From positions 1 to 22,676 of the forward strand of contig NZ_JANYGJ010000149.1 of assembly GCF_025362455.1 (NCBI RefSeq): 22,676 bases of DNA, in the 5' to 3' direction. Every line of letters begins with the position of its first letter. Position 1 is the stretch's first letter. Position numbers and translations under genes: made by a program. The stretch is from Deinococcus sp. (GTDB lineage Bacteria; Deinococcota; Deinococci; Deinococcales; Deinococcaceae). Shown piece after piece: positions 1 through 9,615 of this stretch. Under the pieces are notes generated by a model that was not told the origin of the DNA, did no database searches, and was given only the letters and a program-made list of their open reading frames with translations.

Positions 1-335
1 CTCACCCAGCGCGTCCTGCACGGCGCTCAGGGCTGCCGCGTCACCGGTTGCGAAGGCGGCAGCGATTTCACTCAGGTCGCGGGTGCTCAGCCAGAAAGCT
101 CCGGTGGCCTGGCTCGCCGAGACGACGTAGCGCAGCGCTTCAGCGTGGGCGGGAGAGAGGTTCGAGAGCCAGCCTTTGCGAAAGCCCGCCAGGTGCCCCA
201 GATGCTGCCCCACCGTCCAGCCCCCGGCGTTGTCCCACAGGTCGAGGTCGGCTTCGCTGAGCGAGGCCAGCAGCGCCGCGTTCACCCGGCCATTGCGGGC
301 AAACGATTCGGCCAGGACGGCGGGCAGCGACTCAT

Positions 336-339
<4 letters not shown>
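1..339 (-). CDS. DinB-superfamily protein, 3' end cut off by window edge
   Basis: The minus strand encodes 113 codons with no stop up to the window edge, starting VNESLPAVLAESFARNG. The segment around residues 40-60 (GWTVGQHLGHLAGFRKGW) is the typical helix of DinB/YfiT-like four-helix bundles, in which a histidine in this helix is usually one of three metal ligands; the later ligands may lie outside the window. Family members are metal-dependent hydrolase-like or thiol-transferase proteins of varied and often unknown role. The GTG start overlaps the nuoD stop as GTGA (a 4-base overlap), and a GGGAG lies about 10 bases upstream inside nuoD, so translation is probably coupled to nuoD. A DinB-like gene has no known role in complex I. 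Family assignment is moderately sure; the function is unknown. Confidence 0.7.
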
Positions 340-1613
<1,274 letters not shown>

Positions 1614-1616
1614 AAG

Positions 1617-1637
1617 ACCACCTCTTTTGTACAAGAG
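1617..1637 (-). promoter_or_regulatory. nuoD ribosome-binding site next to a small hairpin
   Basis: Read on the minus strand, AGAGGTGG precedes the nuoD ATG by a few bases. Its first bases can pair in CTCTT-GTACAA-AAGAG, a 5-bp stem whose right arm overlaps the Shine-Dalgarno sequence. The pairing is visible; any effect on nuoD translation is inference. Confidence 0.4.
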
Positions 1638-1718
1638 CAACTGTTCGGGCCAGGTTGAAACTGAGGCCACCTGACCCCTCTACCTTGGGGTGACTCGCAG
1701 AGCCGCAACGCGGAGGGG

Positions 1719-1750
1719 CGCTGCGGAGCAGCGGGGTGAGGGCCCCTCAC
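1719..1750 (+). repeat. Hairpin-GGGTGAGG module overlapping the nuoC stop codon
   Basis: The 15-mer CGCTGCGGAGCAGCG (1719-1733) folds into a 6-bp stem with a GGA triloop and is followed by GGGTGAGG and then a near-palindrome GTGAGGGCCCCTCAC (1736-1750). The nuoC stop codon (1747-1749) lies inside it. The same architecture with different stem bases recurs at 12248-12270 and, inverted, at 20103-20126. There is no T tract, so it is not a classical terminator in either direction. Confidence 0.55.
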
Positions 1751-2396
1751 TTCGGACCACCTGCGGGCATCACGGGCGGCTCGATATCGCCTTTGCCCTC
1801 GCCGCGCCGTAAGCTGCCGCGCCAGCCGCTCAGACCGGTAGCCTGGCCGGTCATGCCCGCCCGGAAGGCGGCGGGGTCGAGAAAGCGCCCGTCCCGAAAC
1901 AACGTCGGCGTCTCGTCTATCGGAAAGTCTTTGAGCAGCGGGTGGCCTTCGAGGTCGTCGGGCGTCAGAATTTTGCGCAGGTCCGGATGGTCCGTGAACA
2001 CCACGCCGAGCAGGTCGTAGACCTCGCGCTCCAGGTAATTCGCCGACTTCCAGACGCCGTACAGGCTGGGCAGCGCCGTGCCCATCGCCAGCCAGACGCG
2101 CAGGAACAGGCGGCGGTGGTCATACGGATGATAGACGTTGTACAGCACGCTGAGCCTCTCCGGGCGCGGCTGGACGTAAGCGCTGTAGTCGATACCCACC
2201 ACGTCGAGGAGCATGAACCCGGCCTGCCTGAGCCGCAGGGCGACGGATTCGAGCTTGTCAATACCGACGACGGCGGTGGGCTCGGCGGCGTCCTCGGCAG
2301 ACAGGCCCAGCGTGGCGATCAGGGCGTCTATTGGATCAAGGCGGGCGGGATCGGTCTGAACGCTGGCCGGACCCGTGGTGTATGTTTCTATCTTGC

Positions 2397-2400
<4 letters not shown>
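1747..2400 (-). CDS. nuoC: NADH-quinone oxidoreductase subunit C (complex I 30-kDa subunit)
   Basis: 217 aa. NuoC is a structural subunit of the peripheral arm, packing against NuoD and NuoB. The family signature is clear at YLEREVYDLLGVVFTDHPDL followed by RKILTPDDLEGHPLLKDFP in the C-terminal half. The N-terminal 35 residues and the C-terminal tail after about residue 170 (Gly/Arg-rich, ending PPVMPAGGPK) are poorly conserved extensions. I place the start at a GTG overlapping the nuoB stop as GTGA, the same coupling seen at nuoD/DinB and murI/rph. A GTG three codons upstream (2409), preceded by GGTGG, is an equally possible start. A much longer reading frame to 2625 only overlaps nuoB in another frame and is not used. 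Identity is secure; the exact start is uncertain by three codons. Confidence 0.95.
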
Positions 2401-2933
<533 letters not shown>

Positions 2934-2950
2934 GTACGCCTCCGGCGGGG

Positions 2951-2978
2951 CTTGTGGCTTGTGGCACGTGGCTCGTGG
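2951..2978 (-). repeat. Heptad array (CCACnnn x4) between nuoA and nuoB
   Basis: On the minus strand four exact-length 7-bp units read CCACGAG, CCACGTG, CCACAAG, CCACAAG. The array nearly fills the nuoA-nuoB gap. The same CCACnnn unit appears in arrays at 12307-12327, 18067-18094 and 20055-20075. It resembles the short tandem heptamer repeats known from cyanobacterial intergenic DNA; function is unknown. Confidence 0.7.
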
Positions 2979-2990
2979 GAAGGACCAGAC

Positions 2991-3344
2991 TCAGTTCCAT
3001 TCGAGCACGCCTTTTTTCAGGATATAGAAATAACCGACCAGGACCAGAATCACGAAGGTGACCATTTCCCAGAAGGCGAAGGCGCCGACGCTGCGGTAGG
3101 CCACGGCCAGCGGGTAGAAGAAGGCGGTTTCGATGTCGAAGACAATAAATAGCATAGCGACGAGGTAAAAATGCACCGGGAAGCGGGCGCGGCCATTGCC
3201 GACGGGATCGTTGCCGCTTTCGTAGGGCATCAGTTTGGCGGCGCTGGGTTTCTTTGGCCCCAGCAGAATGCTGACGATGATGGCCAGCACGCCGATGCCT
3301 CCGGCGATCAGCAGCATGACGATCAGATGCGCGAATTCACTCAT
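2991..3344 (-). CDS. nuoA: NADH-quinone oxidoreductase subunit A
   Basis: 117 aa. NuoA is a small membrane subunit at the junction of the membrane and peripheral arms of complex I. Three hydrophobic segments are visible at about residues 5-28, 57-79 and 86-108. The conserved loop motif YESGNDP follows helix 1, and FDIETAFFYP, with its conserved acidic residues, lies in helix 2. The start is set by an excellent AAGGAGAAGGAGG ribosome-binding site 3 bases before the ATG at 3344; a longer frame to 3458 adds a charged, unconserved leader and is rejected. It is the first gene of the nuo block, so the transcript promoter must lie in 3345 onwards. Identity is very secure. Confidence 0.97.
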   Translation of the reverse strand: MSEFAHLIVMLLIAGGIGVLAIIVSILLGPKKPSAAKLMPYESGNDPVGNGRARFPVHFYLVAMLFIVFDIETAFFYPLAVAYRSVGAFAFWEMVTFVILVLVGYFYILKKGVLEWN

Positions 3345-3381
3345 AGTCCTCCTTCTCCTTGCCGTGCCGGACACCGTTTGC

Positions 3382-3411
3382 CTGTCTTCTATCTGTCTTC
3401 TATCTGTCTTC
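3382..3411 (-). repeat. 11-bp tandem repeat in the nuoA leader
   Basis: The unit CTGTCTTCTAT (plus strand) occurs twice in full (3382-3392, 3393-3403) and once in part (3404-3411). It lies 38-67 bases upstream of the nuoA start, so it is probably transcribed in the nuo 5' leader as an A/G-rich sequence. Copy number could vary by slippage. Confidence 0.75.
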
Positions 3412-4015
3412 AAATCCAGCTTGTGCCGTTTTTCACGAGCGCTGAACCGAAGGGACACGGGCCTGGTGTAAAAAACGGAACTCTCAGATCCAAAAAGGCG
3501 AGCGGCTGCACGGCGGCGCGTACTGATCCGAAGTTGTGCTTACACCTCTAGTTTTATCACGCAGCAAGCTGGGAAGGATGATTTGGGTTGCACTGGCGCG
3601 GGGAAAGGATGTGGCCCACAACCGGAAGTCGCGGCGCCGGGCGGGCAAGGGGCATCAACCCCAGATGGTGACCGAATCTCGTTCCAGACGGTGAATTCAC
3701 AGGTGACAACGATACGAAAGCCAGAAACAGGACCGGAGGAAAGCTCCAGGCGACCACATCGTGGTCTAGACGAAGGGCCTGGGACACATGCTCGTGGGAC
3801 TGGCGGGAAGATTGGCCGGTAGCGCCTTTCACCCGCTCCTTCGCAGCTTCCCAGGTTCGTCCAGGCACGCCGAACACTGAAGCCAGGGCGAACCGACTGA
3901 TAAGCGACCTGGCTTTGCTAGGTATCTCCTTGTCAAGCTTTAGCTCTACCGAGAGCGGAGCGGCCTAGCGTCGCCAGCGGCGCTGTTCAGGTCAAGAAGC
4001 GGGCAGGCAGCGAGG

Positions 4016-4086
4016 CCCGGTAGGCGCCGCTCTCGCCAGGACGCCCGATAGGTGCAGACGCCCGGTAGGCGCCGCTGTGCCCAGGA
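4016..4086. repeat. Two 26-bp direct repeats at 45-bp spacing
   Basis: A 26-base segment beginning CCCGGTAGGCGCCGCT occurs at 4016-4041 and 4061-4086 with two mismatches. The spacer between them holds a shortened related piece, CGCCCGATAGGTG. It lies downstream of the histidine-kinase stop. No coding meaning is evident. Confidence 0.75.
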
Positions 4087-4121
4087 AGCGAAAGCCCGAA
4101 ACGTTAGCCAGGAGATACTTA

Positions 4122-4186
4122 GACCCTTTACTGCGTTCAGGGTGACGACACCGAAGATTTGTCATGCTGAACGGGGCAGCGTCTCC
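4122..4186 (+). repeat. Dispersed intergenic repeat, copy A
   Basis: Blocks in order: GACCCTT, CAGGGTGACGAC, TTTGTCATGCTGAACG, GCAGCGTCTCC. The same blocks in the same order and spacing occur on the minus strand at 9702-9769 (copy B). Both copies lie in gene-free DNA. Phrases of the type GTCATGCTGAGCGAAGCG are common in intergenic REP-like repeats of many bacteria. Confidence 0.7.
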
Positions 4187-4275
4187 CGACTTCCTGGCGC
4201 ACAAGGACGAACGGACCGCCTCGCAGCACATCGCGTTCATCGGGCCAGCCCCACCTCTGTTCACCCCTCCCCCGC

Positions 4276-5433
4276 TCAGCTCACCAGTTCGGCGAAATCG
4301 TCGTCGTCTTCCTCGTCGCGGGCCAGCGGCAGCAGGAAGGTGAAGGTGGCGCCCTCGCCGCGCACCGACTCGACCCAGATGCGTCCGCCGTGGCCCTCGA
4401 TGGCGAGCTTGCAAAAAGCCAGGCCCATGCCGGTATCGAAGCGCCCGTGCAGGGTCAGGCGCGACTGCTCGAAGGCGGCGAACAGGTTGGGAATGTCGTC
4501 TGCCGGTATGCCCTCGCCGTTGTCGTGGATCAGAAACTGGATGTCGTCGCCGCTCTGAAGCACCTGAATGTCGATGGCGCCGCCTGCCGTGGTGTGCTTC
4601 ATGGCGTTGCTCAGCAAATTGGCGAAGATGCGCCGCAGAATGTCGGGGTCGGCGCGGGCCGGGCTGAGGTTGGGCGCCACCTTGACGTTCAGGGTGCGCT
4701 CCTGCAAGCCTGCGCCCACGTCGCCTTTGGCCTGCTCGATGACCTCGCTGTACATCGGCGAGAACATCAGCTCGAAATCGAGGTTCATTTTGCCCGCCTG
4801 AATCTTGCGGACGTCGAGCATGTTCACCGACAGGTGCAGCAGGTGCTGGGTCTCCTCGCGTGACAGATGCACCAGTTCGGTCAGGTCGGCGGGTACGCGC
4901 ACGTCTTCCTCGACGATTTGCAGCAGGCCCAGCACCGCCGAGATGGGGTTTTTGAGGTCGTGGACCAACATATGCACGAGCTGGTCGCGCACCCGTTCCT
5001 CGTGCTCCCAGGCGTCGAGCTTTTTGTTCAGGCCCACGATCTTGTCCTGCAACTCGCGCTGTTGCCGGGCGCGGCCCAGCATGTTGCCGATCAGGTAGGC
5101 CATCGCTTCCGGCGCGGCGCTGTCGCTCATCAGCGCGTCGGCGCCGCCGCTGAGCAGCGCACCCAGACCCTGCGAACCCACCGCCAGAAAACGGGTCAGC
5201 TCCATGCCCTCGCGGCCCCGCAAAATGTCCAGCAGTTCGCCCAGCGGCATCTGCGAGGGCAGATCGGTGGCGAGCACCACCACGTCCGGCACGCGGGAGC
5301 GCGACTGGCGCATCAGGCTTTCGCCGTCCAGGCAACTGAACACATCGGCCTGCGGAAGATGAAGGGCGAGCGCCGTGGCCCGCTCGGCATTCGGCGAGGC
5401 GACCAGCACGGCGGGTTTGGCGACAGTAGACAT
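4276..5433 (-). CDS. Sensor histidine kinase with degenerate N-terminal receiver-like domain
   Basis: 385 aa, soluble (no membrane segment). Residues 6-118 look like a receiver fold, but the N-terminal acidic pair is absent (VLVASPNAE). The phosphoacceptor position after beta-3 is Ala55 (PDVVVLATDLP, where PhoB-like proteins have Asp), and the conserved Lys is missing. It is therefore probably a pseudo-receiver. Residues 122-150 are a likely coiled coil. The kinase core follows: H-box MLVHDLKNP with His158, N-box IFANLLSNAMKHT (267-281), G1 box DNGEGIP (304-310), F-box (318-323) and G2 box GMGLAFCK (335-342). The tail is strongly acidic (EEDDDD). The ATG at 5433 is preceded by TATCAT 8 bases upstream and no ribosome site, suggesting a leaderless transcript. 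No partner response regulator lies nearby, so the pathway is unknown. Kinase assignment is secure. Confidence 0.92.
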   Translation of the reverse strand: MSTVAKPAVLVASPNAERATALALHLPQADVFSCLDGESLMRQSRSRVPDVVVLATDLPSQMPLGELLDILRGREGMELTRFLAVGSQGLGALLSGGADALMSDSAAPEAMAYLIGNMLGRARQQRELQDKIVGLNKKLDAWEHEERVRDQLVHMLVHDLKNPISAVLGLLQIVEEDVRVPADLTELVHLSREETQHLLHLSVNMLDVRKIQAGKMNLDFELMFSPMYSEVIEQAKGDVGAGLQERTLNVKVAPNLSPARADPDILRRIFANLLSNAMKHTTAGGAIDIQVLQSGDDIQFLIHDNGEGIPADDIPNLFAAFEQSRLTLHGRFDTGMGLAFCKLAIEGHGGRIWVESVRGEGATFTFLLPLARDEEDDDDFAELVS

Positions 5434-5441
5434 TAGGCCCC

Positions 5442-5447
5442 ATGATA
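5442..5447 (-). promoter_or_regulatory. Putative -10 box of a leaderless promoter (histidine kinase)
   Basis: TATCAT on the minus strand ends 8 bases before the ATG at 5433. This places transcription initiation at or next to the start codon. No clear -35 box is visible. Confidence 0.6.
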
Positions 5448-5504
5448 GCGGGCTGAGGCGCAGATGTGGGAAACTTGGCAAACAGTCGGCCAGAGGGCGG
5501 GCGC

Positions 5505-7610
5505 TCAGTCTGCCGAAGCCGCCTGGGCCAGACCGCTGCGCCGCAGCAGCGCTTCGGGGTCGGGGCCGCGTCCCATGAAGGCGCGGTACAGCTCGCCAGG
5601 CTCCTCGGCGGCGCCGCGTGAGAGGAGGCGGTCCACGAACTCGCGCCCGGTCTGGCGGTTGAACACGCCCTCCTGCTCAAAGCGGGAAAACGCGTCGGCG
5701 TCGAGCACTTCGGCCCATTTGTAGGAGTAGTAGCCTGCCGCGTAGCCCACCGGGCGCGAAAACAGGTGGCTGAACTGGGCGACGAAGGCGCTGTCACTCA
5801 GCGGCGGTACCGGCTGATAGCGGCTGATAATGTCGCGGCTGTAGGCCAGCACGTCGCCGTCGGCCTCGCTGTAGACGGCGTGCAGCGACAGGTCGAGGGT
5901 GCCCATGCTGTACTGGCGCATGGCGACGCTGGCGGCGCGGAAGTTGCGGGCGGCCAGCATCTTCTGGTGCAGCTCGGCGGGCAGCGCCTCGCCGGTCTGG
6001 TAGTGCCTGGTAATCAGCGCCAAACCCTCCGGCGTCCAGACCCAGTTCTCCAACATCTGCGAGGGCAGCTCCACGAAATCCCAGGCGACGTGCGTGCCGC
6101 TGATCGACCTGACCGGCACCCGCGACAGGGCGTGGTGCAGCAGGTGGCCGAACTCGTGGAAGATGGTCTCGACCTCGCCCAGCGAGAGCAGCGACGGCGA
6201 GTCGCCCGACGGCGGGTTCAGATTGCCGCACATCAGGCCCAGGTGCGGCTCGAACCCGGCTTGACCGGAGCCTTGCGGGCGCGGCCCACCCGTGTAAAAG
6301 CCGTTCATCCAGGCGCCGCCGCGTTTGCTGTCACGGGGAAACCAGTCGGTGTAGAAGCTGGCGACGTGCTCGCCTGAGTCGTTATGAATATCGTAATACT
6401 TGACTTCCGGGTGCCAGCCGGGCGCCGCCGCCTGCCTGACCGTGATGCCGAAGACCCGCTGCATGATCTCGAACATGCCGCAGAGCACACCCTCCATCTC
6501 GAAGTAGGGGCGCAGCGCCTCGTCGCTGAAGTCGTAGCGCTCCTGGCGCAGCTTCTCGGACCAGTAGGCCACGTCCCAGGGCGCCAGGTCGGGGGCGCCC
6601 TCGCCAGCCTGCTCGCGGTAATAGGCGCTCAGCTCGCGGGTTTCCGCCTCGAAGGCCGGGCGGGTGCGGGCTTCGAGGTCGCGCTCGAAGCTCATGGCGC
6701 CCTCGGCGCTGGCGGCCATCCGGTCAGCCGTGGTCAGGTCGGCGAAGGTGGCGAAGCCCAGCAGCGCGGCCCGCTCGCGCCGCAGCCGCAGAATGTCCGG
6801 CAGCAGCAGCCGGTTGTCGCGGCCCTCCCCGATGCCGACGAGGTTGTTGGCGCGGGTCAGCTCCTCGCGCAGCGCCCGGTCGTCGGCGTAGGTCAGCAGC
6901 GGAACGAGCACCGGGCCGTGCAGGGTCAGGCGGTGCAGGCCGGGCCGCTCATGCGCCTCGGCGTCACGGGCCGACGACTCGATCAGCCGCGCGGGCACGC
7001 CTGAGAGGCGCTCCGGGCCGACGTACAGTTCATAGGCCTTGATCCCGTCCATGACGTTTTTGGCGTAGCGGTTGGTCAGCTCGGCCAGCTCCACGTCGGT
7101 AGCGGTCAGGCGGGCCTTGCCTTCAGGCGGCAACTCGGCGCCGCTGCGGCGAAACTCATCGAGCTGAAGTTTCAGAAATCTGGCCCAGGGTCCGCTGAGT
7201 GAGTGCGCCTGCTGCGTGTCGGCAAAGGCCCTGAGCGCCGCCCACAAACCGGGATGCAGCGAAATTTCGCTGAAAAAGGCGCTGATCTTGGGCAAAATGG
7301 CTTCATTGGCCGCTCGCCAGCCGTCGCTGGAGACCACCGCGTCGAGGTGGCCGACCACGATCTGCACGGCGCCGAGTTCGCGGCCCAGCACGTCCAGACC
7401 TTCCAGAAAGCCCTGCCCCTGACTCACAAATCCGCGCTCCGGGGCGGTTGCCAGCGTCTCCAGCTGCGCCCGGCTGCGCTCGATCAGCGCGTCGGCGGCG
7501 GCCTCGGCGTGTTCGGGGCGAATGCGGTCGAAGGGAATGTGAAAGCCGAGATCGAGCAGCGGGTTGGGGCCGGTCGCCGCATCGTTCATTGAGACGGTGC
7601 TGTGGGTCAT
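5505..7610 (-). CDS. M3-family zinc metallopeptidase (oligopeptidase A-like)
   Basis: 701 aa. M3 peptidases are cytoplasmic enzymes that degrade oligopeptides, including leftovers of proteasome-like proteases and signal peptides. The zinc-binding HEFGH is at residues 485-489, with flanking FxEFGHLLHHALS. The third-ligand region is DFVELPSQMLENW about 28 residues later, and the C-terminal GYAAGYYSYKWAEVLDAD segment typical of oligopeptidase A/dipeptidyl carboxypeptidase members is present. No signal peptide is seen. Length matches the family. The ATG at 7610 is chosen because TATAAT lies 7 bases upstream. The longer TTG-start frame would run through that -10 box. It is upstream of the kinase gene with a 71-base gap, but the kinase has its own apparent promoter. 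Family is secure; oligopeptidase A versus dipeptidyl carboxypeptidase is less so. Confidence 0.94.
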   Translation of the reverse strand: MTHSTVSMNDAATGPNPLLDLGFHIPFDRIRPEHAEAAADALIERSRAQLETLATAPERGFVSQGQGFLEGLDVLGRELGAVQIVVGHLDAVVSSDGWRAANEAILPKISAFFSEISLHPGLWAALRAFADTQQAHSLSGPWARFLKLQLDEFRRSGAELPPEGKARLTATDVELAELTNRYAKNVMDGIKAYELYVGPERLSGVPARLIESSARDAEAHERPGLHRLTLHGPVLVPLLTYADDRALREELTRANNLVGIGEGRDNRLLLPDILRLRRERAALLGFATFADLTTADRMAASAEGAMSFERDLEARTRPAFEAETRELSAYYREQAGEGAPDLAPWDVAYWSEKLRQERYDFSDEALRPYFEMEGVLCGMFEIMQRVFGITVRQAAAPGWHPEVKYYDIHNDSGEHVASFYTDWFPRDSKRGGAWMNGFYTGGPRPQGSGQAGFEPHLGLMCGNLNPPSGDSPSLLSLGEVETIFHEFGHLLHHALSRVPVRSISGTHVAWDFVELPSQMLENWVWTPEGLALITRHYQTGEALPAELHQKMLAARNFRAASVAMRQYSMGTLDLSLHAVYSEADGDVLAYSRDIISRYQPVPPLSDSAFVAQFSHLFSRPVGYAAGYYSYKWAEVLDADAFSRFEQEGVFNRQTGREFVDRLLSRGAAEEPGELYRAFMGRGPDPEALLRRSGLAQAASAD

Positions 7611-7617
7611 GACAGCG

Positions 7618-7623
7618 ATTATA
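7618..7623 (-). promoter_or_regulatory. -10 box of a leaderless promoter (M3 peptidase)
   Basis: A perfect TATAAT (minus strand) ends 7 bases before the ATG at 7610. It overlaps the alternative TTG start, ruling that start out if the promoter is used. A -35 box is weak at best. Confidence 0.75.
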
Positions 7624-7710
7624 GGCAACCGGGGTGAGAGATCAGGGGCGGATCAGCGTTCTGGACGCGGAAAGATAAAGGTTTGGTGGAGGCGAACGGG
7701 CAGTCTGCGC

Positions 7711-8820
7711 TCAGAACTGACGTTGGTTTTCGAGCAACTGGTTTTCCAACAACTGGTTTTCCAACAACATGGCGTCGCCCAGACTGTAGAAGCGGTAGCC
7801 CCCGGACAGTGCCGCGTCGTAGGCCGCCCGGATGCGCTCCTCGCCCGCGAAGGCGGCGACCAGCAGCAGTAAGGTGCTGCCCGGCAGGTGCAGGTTGGTA
7901 ATCAGCAGGTCCGGCACCCTGACCGGTGTGCCCGGCGTGATGAAGATGCGGGTGTCGCCCTCGCCGGGCACGACCTGGGTTCCGTCCCAGGCGCTCTCCA
8001 GCGTGCGGACGGTGGTGGTGCCCACGGCCACGATGCGCCGTCCCTCGGCGCGGGCACGGTTGATGGCCTCGGCAGTTTCTGAAGGAAGGCGGTAGCGCTC
8101 GGCGTGCATCACGTGGTCGGCGACCGAGCCCTGCACCGGCTTGAAGGTTCCGGCGCCGACATGCAGCGTCACGGCGGCGCGTTCTATGCCGCGTTCGTCC
8201 AGCTTGTGCAGCAGCTCCGGCGTGAAGTGCAGCCCGGCAGTCGGCGCGGCCACGCTGCCCTTCTCACGGGCGTAGACGGTCTGGTAGCGCTCCTGCCAGA
8301 GCCCGTCGTCGTCTGCATTCTCCGATGTGGGGGCCTTGATGTAGGGCGGCAGCGGCAGGCGTCCGATCTCGTCCAGATGCGGCTTGAGGTCGTGCTCGAA
8401 ACGCAGCAGCCGGGCACCGTCGGCCTGCTGACCGACGACTTCGGCGCGGTGCTGGCCCAACCACAACTCGTTCCCGGCCCGCTTTGCCGGTTTGAGATAC
8501 GCACTCCACAGGTTTTCCCCCAAATCAGGCACAGATTCCTCGCGCAGCAGCAGCACCTCGATCCTGCCGCCGCCGAACCCATCTTTGAGCGGCTTGCGGG
8601 CCATCACCCGCGCCGGGATGACCTTCGACTCATTGAAGACCAGCAAATCACCGGGCCGCAGCAGATCAGGCAATTCATTAAAGACGCGGTGCTCAGTCCC
8701 TTCCCCAACGACCATCAGGCGGCTGCTGTCACGCGGCTCGGCGCCGGTCTGGGCAATTCTGTTCGGCGGCAGCTCGAAACTCAGCCGCGCCAGTACGGCG
8801 TCCGCGTCAGGCAGGCTCAC
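7711..8820 (-). CDS. queA: tRNA preQ1(34) S-adenosylmethionine ribosyltransferase-isomerase
   Basis: 369 aa. QueA moves the ribosyl group of SAM onto preQ1 at tRNA position 34, making epoxyqueuosine, the penultimate queuosine step. Family motifs include RDSSRLMVV, LVFNESKVIPAR, SVAAPTAGLHFTPELL, TLHVGAGTFKPV, and GTTTVRTLES near the C-terminal third, then LHLPGSTLLLLVAAFAG and GGYRFYSLGDAML. QueA proteins normally end near this last motif; here a tail LLENQ-LLENQ-LLENQ-RQF follows, encoded by three 15-bp repeats. The GTG at 8820 is the only usable start because an in-frame TGA lies two codons upstream. The gene begins 11 bases after the NYN-domain gene, so the two probably form an operon. Identity is very secure. 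Confidence 0.97.
   Translation of the reverse strand: MSLPDADAVLARLSFELPPNRIAQTGAEPRDSSRLMVVGEGTEHRVFNELPDLLRPGDLLVFNESKVIPARVMARKPLKDGFGGGRIEVLLLREESVPDLGENLWSAYLKPAKRAGNELWLGQHRAEVVGQQADGARLLRFEHDLKPHLDEIGRLPLPPYIKAPTSENADDDGLWQERYQTVYAREKGSVAAPTAGLHFTPELLHKLDERGIERAAVTLHVGAGTFKPVQGSVADHVMHAERYRLPSETAEAINRARAEGRRIVAVGTTTVRTLESAWDGTQVVPGEGDTRIFITPGTPVRVPDLLITNLHLPGSTLLLLVAAFAGEERIRAAYDAALSGGYRFYSLGDAMLLENQLLENQLLENQRQF
7723..7767 (-). repeat. Three 15-bp in-frame tandem repeats in the queA 3' end
   Basis: Units at 7723-7737, 7738-7752 and 7753-7767 encode LLENQ three times. The two inner units are identical (CTGGTTTTCCAACAA on the plus strand) and the outer has three changes. They add a short repetitive tail beyond the usual QueA C-terminus. 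Confidence 0.9.
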
Positions 8821-8831
8821 GGCTCAGCGCT

Positions 8832-9377
8832 TCACGGGCTGACGATGGGCTTGGGCAGGCGGGCAGGCATCAGCGCCTCGTCGATGTCGGGCAGGTGAGT
8901 AAATCTGTCGGCGGCGTCGATCAGCTTCTGGGCGGTGTGCTCGCGAAAGGCGATGACCTCCACCCGTTTGCCGCGCTCCTGCAAGACTTCCACGATGTCG
9001 GTGAAATCCCCGTCGCCGCTGCCCAGCACCATGATGTCGAGGTGATCGATCAGCCGGAACATGTCGGCCACCATGCCCATGTCCCAGTTGCCTTCCCAGA
9101 TGGCCTTACCGGTGTCGGTGACGTGGTGCAGGCTCAGCGTCATGCGCCGCACCTTGTAGCCCAGCGCCGAGAGCTTGTAGATAAAAGGTCTGGACGTGCT
9201 CTCGCCGTCCTTCTCGACGGTGTAGGCGATGGCGTGGACCAGCTCGCGCTCAAAGCGGGCCACGTCCAGCAGCGTTTCGAAATTGACGGTGCGCTCGAGG
9301 AGGTCGCGGGCCGAGTGGTAGAGGTTCTGAGTGTCGATAAACAGGCCGATTCTGGGTTTGTGGACCACGTAGTGCAT
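8832..9377 (-). CDS. NYN (LabA/DUF88-type) domain protein, putative RNA-acting nuclease
   Basis: 181 aa. The protein is one NYN domain of the PIN-like nuclease superfamily. Motif 1 is RIGLFIDTQNLY (Asp15 and Asn18), the middle acidic motif is WDMGMVADMF, and the third is VLGSGDGDFTDIVEVLQERGKRVEV. These acidic residues bind metal in NYN proteins that cut RNA; for LabA-like members the substrate is generally unknown. The ATG at 9377 has GGAGAA 4 bases upstream, so the longer frame to 9449 is not used. queA starts 11 bases downstream, and co-transcription suggests, but does not prove, a tRNA-related role. No membrane or export signal is seen. Domain call is secure; function is inference. Confidence 0.9.
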   Translation of the reverse strand: MHYVVHKPRIGLFIDTQNLYHSARDLLERTVNFETLLDVARFERELVHAIAYTVEKDGESTSRPFIYKLSALGYKVRRMTLSLHHVTDTGKAIWEGNWDMGMVADMFRLIDHLDIMVLGSGDGDFTDIVEVLQERGKRVEVIAFREHTAQKLIDAADRFTHLPDIDEALMPARLPKPIVSP

Positions 9378-9615
9378 GACTTCTCCAAAGGGTAGAGCGG
9401 GGAAAAAGGGCGGAGGCGAAAATAGGGCGGCGATACAAAGGCGGTGCAAAAGAGTGCGAACCCTTCAGGCGTGTGACAGGGCTGAAGCCATCTTAACCCC
9501 AGACTCAGACAACGCTCCGCCGCCTGGCTTGCTTTCCGGCGAACCGGGACAAAACATAGGCTGCCTAGGGACCATCAGCGCGGACGCCGGGCGAGCGTCC
9601 AGTAGCGATGTTTCG

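Larger units (their letters stand above)
3345..4275. other. Long intergenic region upstream of nuoA with short repeats and no defensible gene
   Basis: About 930 bases separate nuoA from the histidine kinase. The nuoA-proximal part holds the ribosome-binding site and an 11-bp tandem repeat. The middle (3557-3877, minus) has an open frame of 106 codons from GTG (VFGVPGRTWEAAKERVKG...), but it has no ribosome site, no leaderless -10, and matches nothing I know. It could be a decayed gene or mobile-element remnant. The distal part has a 45-bp-period repeat (4016-4086) and a dispersed repeat (4122-4186). The nuo promoter should be here, but I cannot identify convincing -35/-10 boxes. Confidence 0.6.

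Noticed and set aside
3992..5797. 601-codon minus-strand open frame overlapping the histidine kinase and the peptidase 3' end
   Set aside because: It is a GC-rich shadow frame: Arg/Ala/Gly/Pro-rich and repetitive, with no start signal, while the kinase in the other frame has clear conserved boxes.
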